Below are positions 1 through 8,143 of a stretch of 9,784 bases of DNA, one piece after another (positions within the stretch are counted from its first letter, which is position 1; every line of letters starts with the position of its first letter). The position numbers and the translations under genes were made by a program. The stretch comes from Komagataeibacter kakiaceti JCM 25156 (GTDB lineage Bacteria; Pseudomonadota; Alphaproteobacteria; Acetobacterales; Acetobacteraceae): positions 1 to 9,784 of the forward strand of contig NZ_BAIO01000056.1 in assembly GCF_000613305.1 (NCBI RefSeq), written 5' to 3'. Below the pieces are notes generated by a model. It was not told the origin of the DNA and did not search any database. It saw only the letters and a list, made by a program, of their open reading frames with translations.

Positions 1-91
1 CTCCACGACAGGGCGCATGACATCGGCCCCGGCGGGTGGGCGCAAGGTGCTGGTCGGTGACGCGGCGCGGAAGCCGCAGGGGCAGGGATAG
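1..91 (+). CDS. nuoE: NADH-quinone oxidoreductase subunit E, C-terminal end (partial)
   Basis: Reading in the frame whose stop TAG lies at 89-91 gives a 29-residue tail beginning [19 protein letters not shown]. This matches the style of the NuoE (24 kDa subunit) C-terminus, where a 'GR-TSAP-GG' stretch follows the thioredoxin-like [2Fe-2S] domain. The cluster cysteines lie upstream of the window and cannot be checked. NuoE partners NuoF in the NADH-oxidising module on the cytoplasmic side. The stop is four bases before the nuoF start, and an AGGG at 84-87 inside the nuoE end can serve as the nuoF ribosome binding site. The call rests on a short tail plus gene order, so it is good but not certain. 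Confidence 0.75.
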   Translation, partial: STTGRMTSAPAGGRKVLVGDAARKPQGQG

Positions 92-95
92 AATC

Positions 96-1420
96 ATGCT
101 TCAGGACAAGGACCGCATCTTTACCAACCTGTATGGCCAGAACGACTGGAAGCTGGCGGGCGCACGCGCGCGGGGCGACTGGGACAACACGGCCGCCATT
201 CTCGCCCGTGGGCCTGAAGCCATCATTAACGAAATGAAGGCTTCCGGGTTGCGTGGGCGTGGGGGGGCAGGCTTTCCCACCGGCGTCAAATGGTCGTTCA
301 TGCCCAAAAAGAACGACGGTCGGCCGCATTACCTCGTTATCAATGGTGATGAGTCGGAGCCTGGCACCTGCAAGGATCGTGAAATCCTGCGCCATGACCC
401 GCACAAGCTGGTGGAAAGCGCACTGATCGCCTCCTTCGCCATGGGGGCGCATACGGCTTATGTCTATATCCGTGGTGAGTTCTATAACGAGGCCGCGAAC
501 CTCCAGGTCGCGATCGACGAAGCCTATGCTGCTGGCCTGATCGGCAAGAATGCCTGCGGCTCGGCTGGGATTTCGATTTCTACATCCATCGCGGCGCGGG
601 CGCGTATATCTGCGGCGAGGAAACGGCCCTGCTGGAAAGCATCGAGGGCAAGAAGGGCCAGCCGCGCATGAAGCCGCCCTTCCCGGCGGCGATGGGTCTG
701 TATGGTTGTCCCACTACAGTCAACAATGTGGAAAGCATTGCGGTCGCCGCCACCATCCTGCGTCGTGGCGCGGCATGGTTTTCTGGGCTGGGGCGTCCGA
801 ACAACGCGGGCAGCAAGCTCATGGCCATATCGGGCCATGTGAACACGCCCTGCGTGTTTGAAGAAGAACTCGGCGTTCCCATGAAGGAAATCATCGAAAA
901 GCATGGCGGTGGCGTGCGCGGCGGGTGGGACAACCTGCTGGCGGTCATTCCCGGTGGCTGTTCGGTGCCCATGCTGCCGCGTTCGGTCTGTGACACGGTG
1001 CTGATGGATTACGACAGCCTGCGCGCCGAAGGTTCCGGCCTTGGCACCGGGTGCATGATCGTGATGGACAAATCCACGGACATCATCGCGGCCATCGCGC
1101 GGTTCTCGAAGTTCTTCAAGCATGAAAGCTGTGGCCAGTGCACCCCGTGCCGCGAGGGTACCGGCTGGATGATGCGGATCATGGACCGGATGGTCGAAGG
1201 TCGCGCCGAGATCGAGGAAATCGACATGCTGGAGCAGGTGACCCGTCAGGTGGAGGGGCATACCATCTGCGCGCTGGGTGATGCGGCGGCATGGCCGATA
1301 CAGGGGCTGATCCGTCGTTTCCGGCCGGTGATGGAAGAGCGCATCCGCGCCTACAAGGTGGCGCATGGCAGTGGCCGGAGCGTGCAGGTGCCGGCTGGCA
1401 TGGTTGAAGCTGCGGAGTAG
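96..1420 (+). pseudogene. nuoF: NADH-quinone oxidoreductase subunit F, interrupted by one frameshift
   Basis: NuoF binds NADH and FMN and carries the N3 [4Fe-4S] cluster, the entry point of electrons into Complex I. The start ATG at 96 (MLQDKDRIF) follows AGGG at 84-87. The N-terminal part has the FMN/NADH glycine-rich loop GRGGAGF (residues 54-60) and [14 protein letters not shown]. The frame then breaks at about 563-564, where TCGGCTGG replaces the expected TCGGGCTGG (Ser-Gly-Trp). Past this point, one frame down, the conserved [17 protein letters not shown] appears, followed by the N3 motif CGQCTPC (cysteines about 346, 349 and 352) and a fourth cysteine in TICALGD (about 392). With one G restored the protein is about 441 residues, normal for the family. 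It ends in VEAAE with stop TAG at 1418-1420. As read, translation from 96 would stop at 671. Identity is certain; whether the break is real or a sequencing error is not decided. Confidence 0.95.
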
Positions 1421-1421
1421 G
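1404..1421 (+). repeat. 18-base gene-end repeat, copy 1 (nuoF end)
   Basis: TTGAAGCTGCGGAGTAGG covers the last codons and stop of nuoF. The same stretch with one change (G for the fifth base) ends nuoG at 3472-3489. In both copies GGAG overlapping the stop serves as the ribosome binding site of the next gene, so stop and start signals are packed together. Both proteins thereby end in EAAE. Confidence 0.7.
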
Positions 1422-1425
1422 AACA

Positions 1426-3488
1426 GTGGTGAAAGTAACCGTTGACGGTATCTCGGTAGAGGTTCCCCCAGGTTCCAGCGCCCTGCAGGCATGTGAGGCG
1501 GCGGGCAAGGAAATTCCGCGTTTCTGTTACCATGAGCGCCTTTCGGTCGCGGGTAACTGCCGGATGTGCCTGGTGGAGGTTGCGGGCGGGCGCAAGCCGG
1601 TCGCGTCCTGCGGGTTCCCGGTAAACGATGGCATGCAGATCTTCACCGATACCGAGGTGGTGCGCCGCGCCCGCCGGGCGGTGATGGAATTCCTGCTGAT
1701 CAACCATCCGCTCGACTGCCCGATCTGCGATCAGGGCGGTGAGTGCGATCTTCAGGATCAGGCCTTTGGGTATGGCGCCGACCATTCCCGCTACCGCGAG
1801 AACAAGCGCGCGGTAACGGACAAGTATCTTGGCCCATTGGTAAAGACCGAGATGACGCGCTGCATCCAGTGCACGCGCTGCATCCGTTTTTCCACCGAAA
1901 TTGCGGGCGTGCCGGAACTGGGTGGGATTTCGCGGGGTGAAAACCTCGAAATCACCAACTATGTCGAAAAGGCCCTGACATCCGAACTGTCGGGCAACCT
2001 GATCGACGTCTGCCCCGTCGGTGCGCTGACATCGCAGCCTTATGCGTTCACGGCGCGGTCATGGGAACTGAAGCGTACGGACTCCATCGACGTGTGCGAT
2101 GCGGTCGGCACGAACATCGTCATGCATGCGCGTGGCGCGAGCGTGCTGCGGATCGTGCCGCGCATCAATGACGAGGTGAACGAGGAATGGCTGGCCGACA
2201 AGGGGCGCTTTGTCGTTGACGGGTTCCGCCGCCGCCGCCTTGACCGTCCGTGGGTGCGGGTGGATGGCAAGCTCCAGCCTGCAAGCTGGCAGGATGCTTT
2301 CGCCACCATCGCGACCCGGCTGAAGGATGTGCCGGGCCAGCGCATCGGCGCGATCGCGGGCGACATGTGCGATGCCGAGAGCATGATGGCGCTGAAGGAT
2401 CTCATGGAAACATTGGGGTCCGGCAATATCGACTGCCGGCAGGACGGGGCGAAATACGATACGTCCCGGCGTGATTTCTACACCTTCAATACCGGCATCA
2501 CCGGGATCGAGGAAGCGGATGCCCTACTGATTGTGGGTTCGATCCCCCGGCAGGAAGCGCCCGTACTCAATGCCCGCATCCGCAAGCGGTATCTGGCGGC
2601 CGGGCGCGGTGGATTCCCCATCGCCATGATCGGCGCTCCCAATGCCGATCCGACCTATGCGGCGGACGTGCTGGGGAACGGGCCGGACACGCTGGCGGCT
2701 CTGGCTGCAGGCAAGCTGCCGTTCGCCGATGTGCTGGCCAAGGCGAAGAAGCCGATGATCATCGTGGGGCATGGCGCGCTGACCCGCCCGGATGGGGCGG
2801 CCATAACACGCGCCTGCTGGGAACTCGCGGAGCAGGTGGGGGCAATCACCCCGGACTGGCACGGTTTCAATATCCTGCATGTGGCAGCCAGCCGTGTGGC
2901 GGCGCTTGACCTTGGTTTCCTGCCCGGCCCGAAGGGGCGTGACGTGGCGGGCATGCTCAAGGGCGGGGTGGACGTGCTATGGCTGCTCGGGGCGGATGAA
3001 TTCCCGACTGACCAGATCGGGCCGAAAACTTTCGTGATCTATCAGGCCATCATGCGATGCGGGCGCGGCGCGGGCGGATGTGATCCTGCCGGGCGCGCTC
3101 TATGCCGAAAAGCCGGGCACATACACCAATACCGAGGGGCGGCTGCAGCAGGCGTTCCGCGCCGTCATGCTCCGGGCGACGCGCGGGAAGACTGGCGCAT
3201 CCTGCGTGCCTTCTCCGAAGTCGCGGGGCACAAGCTGCCTTATGACACGATGGAGGCCCTGCGCGCGCGCATGGTGCAGGCCAACCCTGTATTCGGGCAG
3301 GCGGAGTGGAGCCGCCATGCACGTCGGATACCACTTCCCCCCGGGCGGGCAAGGTTCCGGTATCGAACGCGCCGTTCCGGCCGGTCATTGCCGATTATTA
3401 CCTGACCCATGCCGTGTGCCGTGCAAGCCCGACCATGGAAACCTGTTCGGGGGTTTACGTGCACCCCGCCATTGAGGCTGCGGAGTAG
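1426..3488 (+). pseudogene. nuoG: NADH-quinone oxidoreductase subunit G, interrupted by several frameshifts
   Basis: NuoG is the large iron-sulfur subunit that carries electrons from NuoE/F toward NuoI. The GTG at 1426 is chosen as start because GGAG (1414-1417, overlapping the nuoF stop) is 8 bases upstream; GTG at 1429 is an alternative. Cluster ligands are all present: [2Fe-2S] C34, C45, C48, C62; H94, C98, C101, C107 for N5; C146, C149, C152, C196 for N4. The N7 CxxCxxxC set of E. coli-type enzymes is missing (only VCDAVGTN), as in mitochondrial-type NuoG. The molybdopterin-oxidoreductase-like domain follows. From about 3045 the frame is lost repeatedly. Conserved pieces then appear in changing frames: [32 protein letters not shown], then [16 protein letters not shown] up to TAG at 3486-3488. 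Four single-base restorations (near 3045, 3054, 3165 and probably 3308) give about 688 residues, a normal length. As read, the first frame runs to a stop at 3403-3405 with a scrambled end. Confidence 0.95.
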
Positions 3489-3489
3489 G
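3472..3489 (+). repeat. 18-base gene-end repeat, copy 2 (nuoG end)
   Basis: TTGAGGCTGCGGAGTAGG is the second copy of the stretch that ends nuoF at 1404-1421, with 17 of 18 bases identical. It encodes IEAAE-stop of nuoG and supplies the GGAG for nuoH 7 bases ahead of its ATG. Finding this end in the third reading frame is also strong support that the true nuoG end is here, not at 3405. Confidence 0.7.
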
Positions 3490-3492
3490 TAG

Positions 3493-4514
3493 ATGGCTTA
3501 TTTCTTTTTTCACACCCTTATTGGCCAGCTCCTGCTGATCGTGCTTGAATCACTGGCCGTGCTTGCCCCCCTGTTGCTGGGCGTGGCGTATCTTACACTG
3601 GCGGAACGTAAGGTGATGGCCGCCATGCAGTTGCGCAAGGGGCCGAATGTGAACGGCCCGTTCGGCGTGCTGCAGGCCTTTGCCGACGCAATCAAGATGC
3701 TGACGAAGGAGACGGTCATCCCGTCAGGCGCGAACCGGGTGCTGTTCCTGTTCGCACCGTTCCTGACCTTTTCACTGGCCATGATCGCCTGGGCGTCATC
3801 CCGACGGGTAACGGGCTGGCGATCGCCAATATCAATGTCGGCGTCCTGTATCTGCTGGCGATTTCGTCCCTGGGCGTTTACGGCATGCTGATCGCGGGCT
3901 GGGCCTCCAATTCCAAATACGCGTTTCTGGGCGGTCTGCGTTCAGCCGCGCAGATGGTGTCCTACGAGGTCTCGATCGGTCTGGTGATCGTGTCGGTGCT
4001 GCTGGCGGTGGGGAGCCTGAACCTGAACGACATCGTGCTGGCGCAGCGCCATGTCTGGTTCTGCCTGCCCATGTTCCCCATGTTCATCGTGTTTTTCATC
4101 TCCGCACTGGCCGAGACGAACCGCGCGCCGTTCGATCTGCCCGAAGGTGAGAGTGAACTGGTTGCGGGCTTCTTTGTCGAATATTCGGCGCTCGCGTTCG
4201 GCCTGTTCTTTCTGGGTGAATACGCGAACATGTTCCTTATGTCCGGCATGGTCAGCATCCTGTTCCTGGGTGGCTGGCTGCCGCCGCTGGGCATCGCCCC
4301 CCTGACATGGATACCGGGACCGCTGTGGCTGATCGCCAAGATCCTGTTCTGCCTGTTTGTGTTCATCTGGGTGCGCGCGACATTCCCCCGCTTCCGCTAT
4401 GACCAGCTCATGCGGCTGGGCTGGAAGGTGTTTCTGCCCTTTTCGCTGGCATGGATGGTGCTGAGCGCGGGCTTCCTGATGGTTACGGGCCTTCTGCCCG
4501 GAGGAGCTGGTTAA
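3493..4514 (+). pseudogene. nuoH: NADH-quinone oxidoreductase subunit H, interrupted by one frameshift
   Basis: NuoH (ND1 homologue) is the membrane subunit that, with NuoB/D/I, forms the quinone entry channel and links redox chemistry to proton transfer. The ATG at 3493 sits 7 bases after GGAG (3482-3485) in the nuoG end. The first cytoplasmic loop has the family signature [17 protein letters not shown], and later comes [16 protein letters not shown] (E about 208), the conserved acidic loop near the quinone site. Several hydrophobic helices fill the rest. The frame breaks at 3795-3796: IAWA should be followed by [16 protein letters not shown], which is readable only if one G is added (GCG-GTC instead of GCG-TC). 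Restored length is about 340 residues, typical of the family. The stop TAA (4512-4514) overlaps the nuoI ATG by one base. As read, translation ends at 3891. Confidence 0.95.
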
Positions 4515-5002
4515 TGGGAAAGTTAGCTAAAACCGCCCGCTCCATGCTGCTGTCCGAACTGGTGTCGGGCATGAGCGTGACATTCCGGGCGATGTTCAAA
4601 CCAAAGGCCACGATCAACTACCCGTATGAAAAGGGCGCGCTTTCGCCCCGTTTCCGTGGGGAGCATGCGTTGCGGCGTTACCCGAACGGGGAAGAGCGCT
4701 GCATTGCCTGCAAGCTGTGCGAGGCGACATGCCCGGCGGAAGCCATCACCATCGAGGCCGAACCGCGCGATGACGGCTCACGCCGCACCACGCGCTACGA
4801 CATTGATATGACCAAGTGCATCTATTGCGGCCTGTGCGAGGAAGCCTGCCCGGTCGATGCGATTGTCGAAGGGCCGAATTATGAATTCGCGACCGAAACC
4901 CGCGAAGAACTTATGTACAACAAGGACAAGCTCCTGGCCAATGGCGACCGCTGGGAAAGCGTTCTCGCCCGCAGGCTTGAGCTTGATGCCCCGTACCGTT
5001 GA
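4514..5002 (+). CDS. nuoI: NADH-quinone oxidoreductase subunit I
   Basis: NuoI (TYKY homologue) is the peripheral ferredoxin-like subunit that holds clusters N6a and N6b and passes electrons to NuoB/N2 near the quinone site. The 162-residue protein is complete. It has an N-terminal amphipathic stretch (about 1-30) expected to lie on the membrane, then two classical 8Fe-ferredoxin motifs: [12 protein letters not shown] (C63, C66, C69, C73) and [12 protein letters not shown] (C102, C105, C108, C112). The ATG at 4514 is supported by a strong GGAGGAG at 4500-4506 and by the one-base overlap with the nuoH stop, which suggests coupled translation. An in-frame extension back to 4451 lies inside nuoH and is not needed. 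Nothing is missing compared with the family. Confidence 0.98.
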   Translation: MGKLAKTARSMLLSELVSGMSVTFRAMFKPKATINYPYEKGALSPRFRGEHALRRYPNGEERCIACKLCEATCPAEAITIEAEPRDDGSRRTTRYDIDMTKCIYCGLCEEACPVDAIVEGPNYEFATETREELMYNKDKLLANGDRWESVLARRLELDAPYR

Positions 5003-5080
5003 TATTGCACGGCCGCCGCGGCGCAGGCCGTGGCAGCCATGCCAGCAGGAGGAAACATCCATGCGGCAGGAAGCTCACCC
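5003..5080 (+). other. nuoI-nuoJ spacer with GC-rich hairpin and a seven-codon leader ORF
   Basis: This is the only real gap between genes in the window. It contains an inverted repeat CACGGCC (5008-5014) / GGCCGTG (5026-5032) with an 11-base loop that includes the palindrome GCCGCGGC. No T run follows, so it is not a standard intrinsic terminator; an RNA processing or stability hairpin is possible. After it comes AGGAGG (5047-5052), the strongest ribosome binding site nearby. It is placed for an ATG at 5061 that opens a tiny frame (MRQEAHP, stop TGA 5082-5084) ending within the ATGATG start of nuoJ. The tiny frame may only couple translation to nuoJ, or may be chance. Confidence 0.45.
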
Positions 5081-5854
5081 ATGATGACCCAAATCGTCTT
5101 TTATGTTTTCGCGGCGGTTCTGGTTCTGTCCGCCACCATGGTGGTGTGTGCCCGTAACCCGGTGCATTCGGTGCTGTTCCTCATACTGGCGTTTTTCAAT
5201 GCGGCGGGACTGTTCCTGATCGCGGGGGCCGAATTCCTGGCCATGACGCTGGTCATCGTCTATGTCGGCGCGGTCGCGGTCCTTTTCCTGTTCGTCGTCA
5301 TGATGCTGGATGTCGGCTTCGCGCAGATGCGTGAGGGCATGCAGCGTTACGCCCCCATAGGGGCGGCGGTTGGTGGCGTGCTGCTGGTGGAACTGCTCAT
5401 GGCGTTCACCCACTGGCGGGTCGCGGGCAATATCGGGCAGATCAGGCATCTCGTGCCGTCCACGCCCACGCGGACCAATACGGCCGCCCTGGGTGACGTG
5501 ATCTATACCCACTATATTTTCCTGTTCCAGGCATGTGCGCTCGTGCTGCTGGTGGCCATGATCGGCGCGATCGTGCTGACCCTGCGTGACCGGCCGACAG
5601 GACGCAGGCAGAACATCGACCGCCAGCACGATCGCGTGCCGCAGGATTCGCTTGAAATGCTGCAGGTGCCGTTGGGCGCTGGTATCGCGGCCCAGGGTGG
5701 TTTCCTGCGCCCGCATGACTCCTACGATGTGGCGGCCGTGCCCGGAACCTACGGGACCGAGGCCTGGCGCCAGTGCGAGGCAGAGGAAGAAAGAGAGACC
5801 GCCCTGGTGATCGTGGCGCCGGTGGACGGGACGAAAGGACAGGATAATGGATAA
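5081..5854 (+). CDS. nuoJ: NADH-quinone oxidoreductase subunit J with extended C-terminus
   Basis: NuoJ (ND6 homologue) is a membrane subunit next to NuoH and NuoK; its third helix takes part in the conformational coupling between quinone chemistry and proton pumping. From ATG 5081 (or 5084) the protein has 257 (256) residues. Five hydrophobic helices are visible at about 5-22, 28-48, 52-76, 90-110 and 140-163. The third contains the conserved [17 protein letters not shown] stretch. AGGAAG at 5068-5073 gives a well-spaced ribosome binding site. An in-frame start further up (about 5030-5039) would add a non-conserved hydrophilic leader and is not favoured. The usual end of the family is reached near residue 202 (GAGI); a 55-residue polar tail follows, rich in Glu and Asp near its end. 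The last 8 bases overlap nuoK. Confidence 0.96.
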   Translation: MMTQIVFYVFAAVLVLSATMVVCARNPVHSVLFLILAFFNAAGLFLIAGAEFLAMTLVIVYVGAVAVLFLFVVMMLDVGFAQMREGMQRYAPIGAAVGGVLLVELLMAFTHWRVAGNIGQIRHLVPSTPTRTNTAALGDVIYTHYIFLFQACALVLLVAMIGAIVLTLRDRPTGRRQNIDRQHDRVPQDSLEMLQVPLGAGIAAQGGFLRPHDSYDVAAVPGTYGTEAWRQCEAEEERETALVIVAPVDGTKGQDNG

Positions 5855-6170
5855 CGCGATTGAGGGGATTGGCCTTGCGCCATACCTGAGTGTGGGCGCG
5901 ATCCTGCTGGTTCTGGGGGTGTTCGGCATTTTCCTGAACCGCAAGAACGTCATCATCATCCTGATGTCGATCGAGCTGATCCTGCTTTCGGCCAATGTCA
6001 ATTTCGTGGCGTTTTCAGCGGCCACCGGTGATCTGTCGGGGCAGGTGATGACCCTGTTCGTGCTGACCATCGCGGCGGCGGAATCCGCCATCGGGCTGGC
6101 TATTGTCACGGTCTATTTCCGTAATCGCGGCTCGATCGAAGTCGACGACATTACGATGATGAAGGGGTAA
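5847..6170 (+). CDS. nuoK: NADH-quinone oxidoreductase subunit K
   Basis: NuoK (ND4L homologue) is a small three-helix membrane subunit in the proton path between the quinone site and the antiporter-like subunits. The 107-residue protein is complete. It carries the two membrane glutamates needed in the family: E43 in [15 protein letters not shown] and E79 in [12 protein letters not shown]. The ATG at 5847 follows AAAGGA (5835-5840) with 6-base spacing and overlaps the last 8 bases of nuoJ, so translation is probably coupled. The first few residues ([16 protein letters not shown]) are slightly longer than in some relatives. Confidence 0.98.
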   Translation: MDNAIEGIGLAPYLSVGAILLVLGVFGIFLNRKNVIIILMSIELILLSANVNFVAFSAATGDLSGQVMTLFVLTIAAAESAIGLAIVTVYFRNRGSIEVDDITMMKG

Positions 6171-6176
6171 GGGAAA

Positions 6177-8117
6177 ATGCAGATGGCATCCCTCCTGTTC
6201 GAGGTGGCGGTGTTCGCGCCCCTTATCGGGTTTCTTGTCGCTGGTGGCTTCGGTCACCTGATGGGCGATGGCGCGGCGCGACTGACCACCATCGGGCTCA
6301 TGACCTGTGCGGCGCTTTCGGCGATCGGCGTGCTGGGCTTCGAGATGGGTGGCGGCATGAACACCGTCATCGTTCCCGTGGCCGAATGGATCCACGCGGC
6401 GGGCTTCTCGGCGGACTGGCAACTGCGCATGGATGCGCTGTCGGTCAGCCTGGTGGCCATGGTGACCGTGGTTTCGCTGCTGGTCCATGTGTACAGCGTT
6501 GGTTACATGGCGCATGAGAGCGCGCCGGTGTACCGCTTCTTCTCCTACCTCTCGCTGTTCACGTTCGCGATGCTCATGCTGGTGACATCGGACAACCTGC
6601 TTCAGCTCTTCTTCGGGTGGGAAGGGGTTGGTCTCGCCAGTTACCTGCTGATCGGGTACTGGTATGACCGTCCTTCCGCCGCGCGGGCCGCGATCAAGGC
6701 GTTTGTCGTCAACCGTGTGGCGGATCTGTTTTTCCTTGTCGGCATTTCACTCATCTACATCCGTCTTGGCAGCGTGTCCTATGATGACATTTTCGCCGCC
6801 ATTCCCGCGCATGTGCATGACACGTTCAACCTGTTCGGCACGCATCCGCTGCTGGAAGTGATCGCGACGCTGCTGTTTATCGGCGCGATGGGCAAGTCGG
6901 CGCAGCTGTTCCTGCACACCTGGCTGCCGGACGCGATGGAGGGGCCGACCCCCGTTTCCGCCCTGATCCATGCGGCCACGATGGTTACCGCCGGTGTCTT
7001 CCTGATGGTGCGGATGTCGCCGCTGGTGGAGCTGGCGCCCGTCACGCGCGACCTGATCGTGCTGATCGGTGGCACGACCAGCTTCTTCGCCGCCACTGTC
7101 GGGCTGGTTCAGCCCGACATCAAGCGCAGCATCGCCTATTCCACATGTTCGCAGCTTGGCTACATGTTCGTGGCGGTGGGCGTCGGGGCCTATCAGGCTT
7201 CCATGTTCCATCTGACCACGCACGCCTTTTTCAAGGCGCTGCTGTTCCTGGGCGCGGGTTGCGTGATCCATGCCGTGCATGACGAGCAGAACATGTTCCG
7301 CATGGGCGGCTTGTGGCGCAAAATCCCGCTGACCTATGCGGGCATGTGGATTGGCAGCCTTGCCTTGGCCGGTATCTTCCCGTTCGCGGGCTACTGGTCG
7401 AAGGATGCGATCCTGGAGGCCGCGTGGATGTCCGATAGCGCCATGGGGCACTATGGGTGGGTCATGGGCTGCCTTACGGCTTTCATCACCGCGCTGTATA
7501 GCTGGCGGCTGATCTTCCTGGTCTTCCATGGCAAGCCGCGTGACGAACACCTGTATGAGGGCGCGCATGAAAGCCCGCCATCCATGATGCTGCCCGTGGT
7601 CCTGCTGTCCTTCGGCGCGGTCGTGGCCGGTGTGGCGCTGGAACCGCTGTATATCGGCGCGCATCAGGCCGCGTTCTGGAATGGGGCGATCGCCAGCATT
7701 CCCGGTCACGACGTGATCGCCCGGCTTGAACAGACACCGGGGCTTATCGCGCTGGTGCCGACCATCGCCGCCGTGCTGGGCATCGCGGTAGCCTATGTCT
7801 GCTATATAGCAAGCCCCGGCATTCCGGCGGCAATGGCCCGCAGCCTGCGCCCGGTGTACCTGTTCCTGCTGAACAAGTGGTATTTCGATGAATTGTATGA
7901 CGCCGTGATCGTGCGCCCCTACCGCGCGCTGGCGCGTGTGCTGTGGAAAGGCGCGGATGAAGGTGTGGTCGAGGGCATACCCGAAGGGCTGGCCCGTCTT
8001 ACGGCTGGCACGGCCGGGCAGGCCGTGCGTATCCAGACCGGTTCCATCGCGGTTTATGCCTTTTCCATGTTGATCGGCCTGGTGGTTCTGCTCTCCACCA
8101 TGCTGTTTTCCCGCTAA
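6177..8117 (+). CDS. nuoL: NADH-quinone oxidoreductase subunit L
   Basis: NuoL (ND5 homologue) is the most distal antiporter-like subunit, with a proton channel and the long lateral helix that runs along the membrane arm. The 646-residue protein looks complete. Key ionisable residues are in place: E149 in FFGWEGVGLASYLLIGYW, K240 in GAMGKSAQLFLHTWLPDAMEG, H247 in the same stretch, and K353 in HAFFKALLFLGAGC. The C-terminal part (FLLNKWYFDELYD, then the lateral helix and a final helix ending in MLFSR) is normal, so the gene has not been shortened or fused to nuoM. The start ATG 6177 follows AAGGGG at 6163-6168; ATG 6183 is a close alternative. It begins 6 bases after nuoK. What follows is unusual: nuoM should come next and does not. 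Confidence 0.98.
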   Translation: MQMASLLFEVAVFAPLIGFLVAGGFGHLMGDGAARLTTIGLMTCAALSAIGVLGFEMGGGMNTVIVPVAEWIHAAGFSADWQLRMDALSVSLVAMVTVVSLLVHVYSVGYMAHESAPVYRFFSYLSLFTFAMLMLVTSDNLLQLFFGWEGVGLASYLLIGYWYDRPSAARAAIKAFVVNRVADLFFLVGISLIYIRLGSVSYDDIFAAIPAHVHDTFNLFGTHPLLEVIATLLFIGAMGKSAQLFLHTWLPDAMEGPTPVSALIHAATMVTAGVFLMVRMSPLVELAPVTRDLIVLIGGTTSFFAATVGLVQPDIKRSIAYSTCSQLGYMFVAVGVGAYQASMFHLTTHAFFKALLFLGAGCVIHAVHDEQNMFRMGGLWRKIPLTYAGMWIGSLALAGIFPFAGYWSKDAILEAAWMSDSAMGHYGWVMGCLTAFITALYSWRLIFLVFHGKPRDEHLYEGAHESPPSMMLPVVLLSFGAVVAGVALEPLYIGAHQAAFWNGAIASIPGHDVIARLEQTPGLIALVPTIAAVLGIAVAYVCYIASPGIPAAMARSLRPVYLFLLNKWYFDELYDAVIVRPYRALARVLWKGADEGVVEGIPEGLARLTAGTAGQAVRIQTGSIAVYAFSMLIGLVVLLSTMLFSR

Positions 8118-8143
8118 CCCCAAGGATGTCAGGGCCACTACCA
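8118..8143 (+). other. nuoL-nuoN junction where nuoM is missing
   Basis: Only 26 bases separate the nuoL stop (TAA 8115-8117) from the nuoN start (ATG 8144). In the standard operon a nuoM gene of about 1.5 kb lies here. The junction has AAGG directly before an ATG at 8126, which reads in frame into nuoN through MSGPLP. In another frame GGCCACTACCAATGA (8133-8147) reads GHYQ-stop, with the TGA overlapping the nuoN ATG as an ATGA. This could be the leftover end of a deleted nuoM, with the ATG at 8126 a leftover of its start. That reading is speculative, since a few codons prove nothing. No insertion-sequence end or long direct repeat is visible. Confidence 0.6.

Noticed and set aside
36..95. 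Earlier in-frame start for nuoF at 36
   Set aside because: It would add a 20-residue Arg-rich leader that overlaps the nuoE end in another frame. ATG 96 has a better site and matches the family start.
563..564. Programmed ribosomal frameshifting as an explanation of the nuoF break
   Set aside because: No slippery heptamer or downstream structure stands out, and similar breaks occur at several unrelated places in nuoG and nuoH.
524..1492. Minus-strand open frame of 322 codons opposite nuoF
   Set aside because: Low-complexity His/Arg-rich product and conserved NuoF motifs on the other strand; a shadow frame.
5008..5032. Hairpin as a rho-independent terminator
   Set aside because: There is no T run after the stem, and the operon clearly continues into nuoJ.
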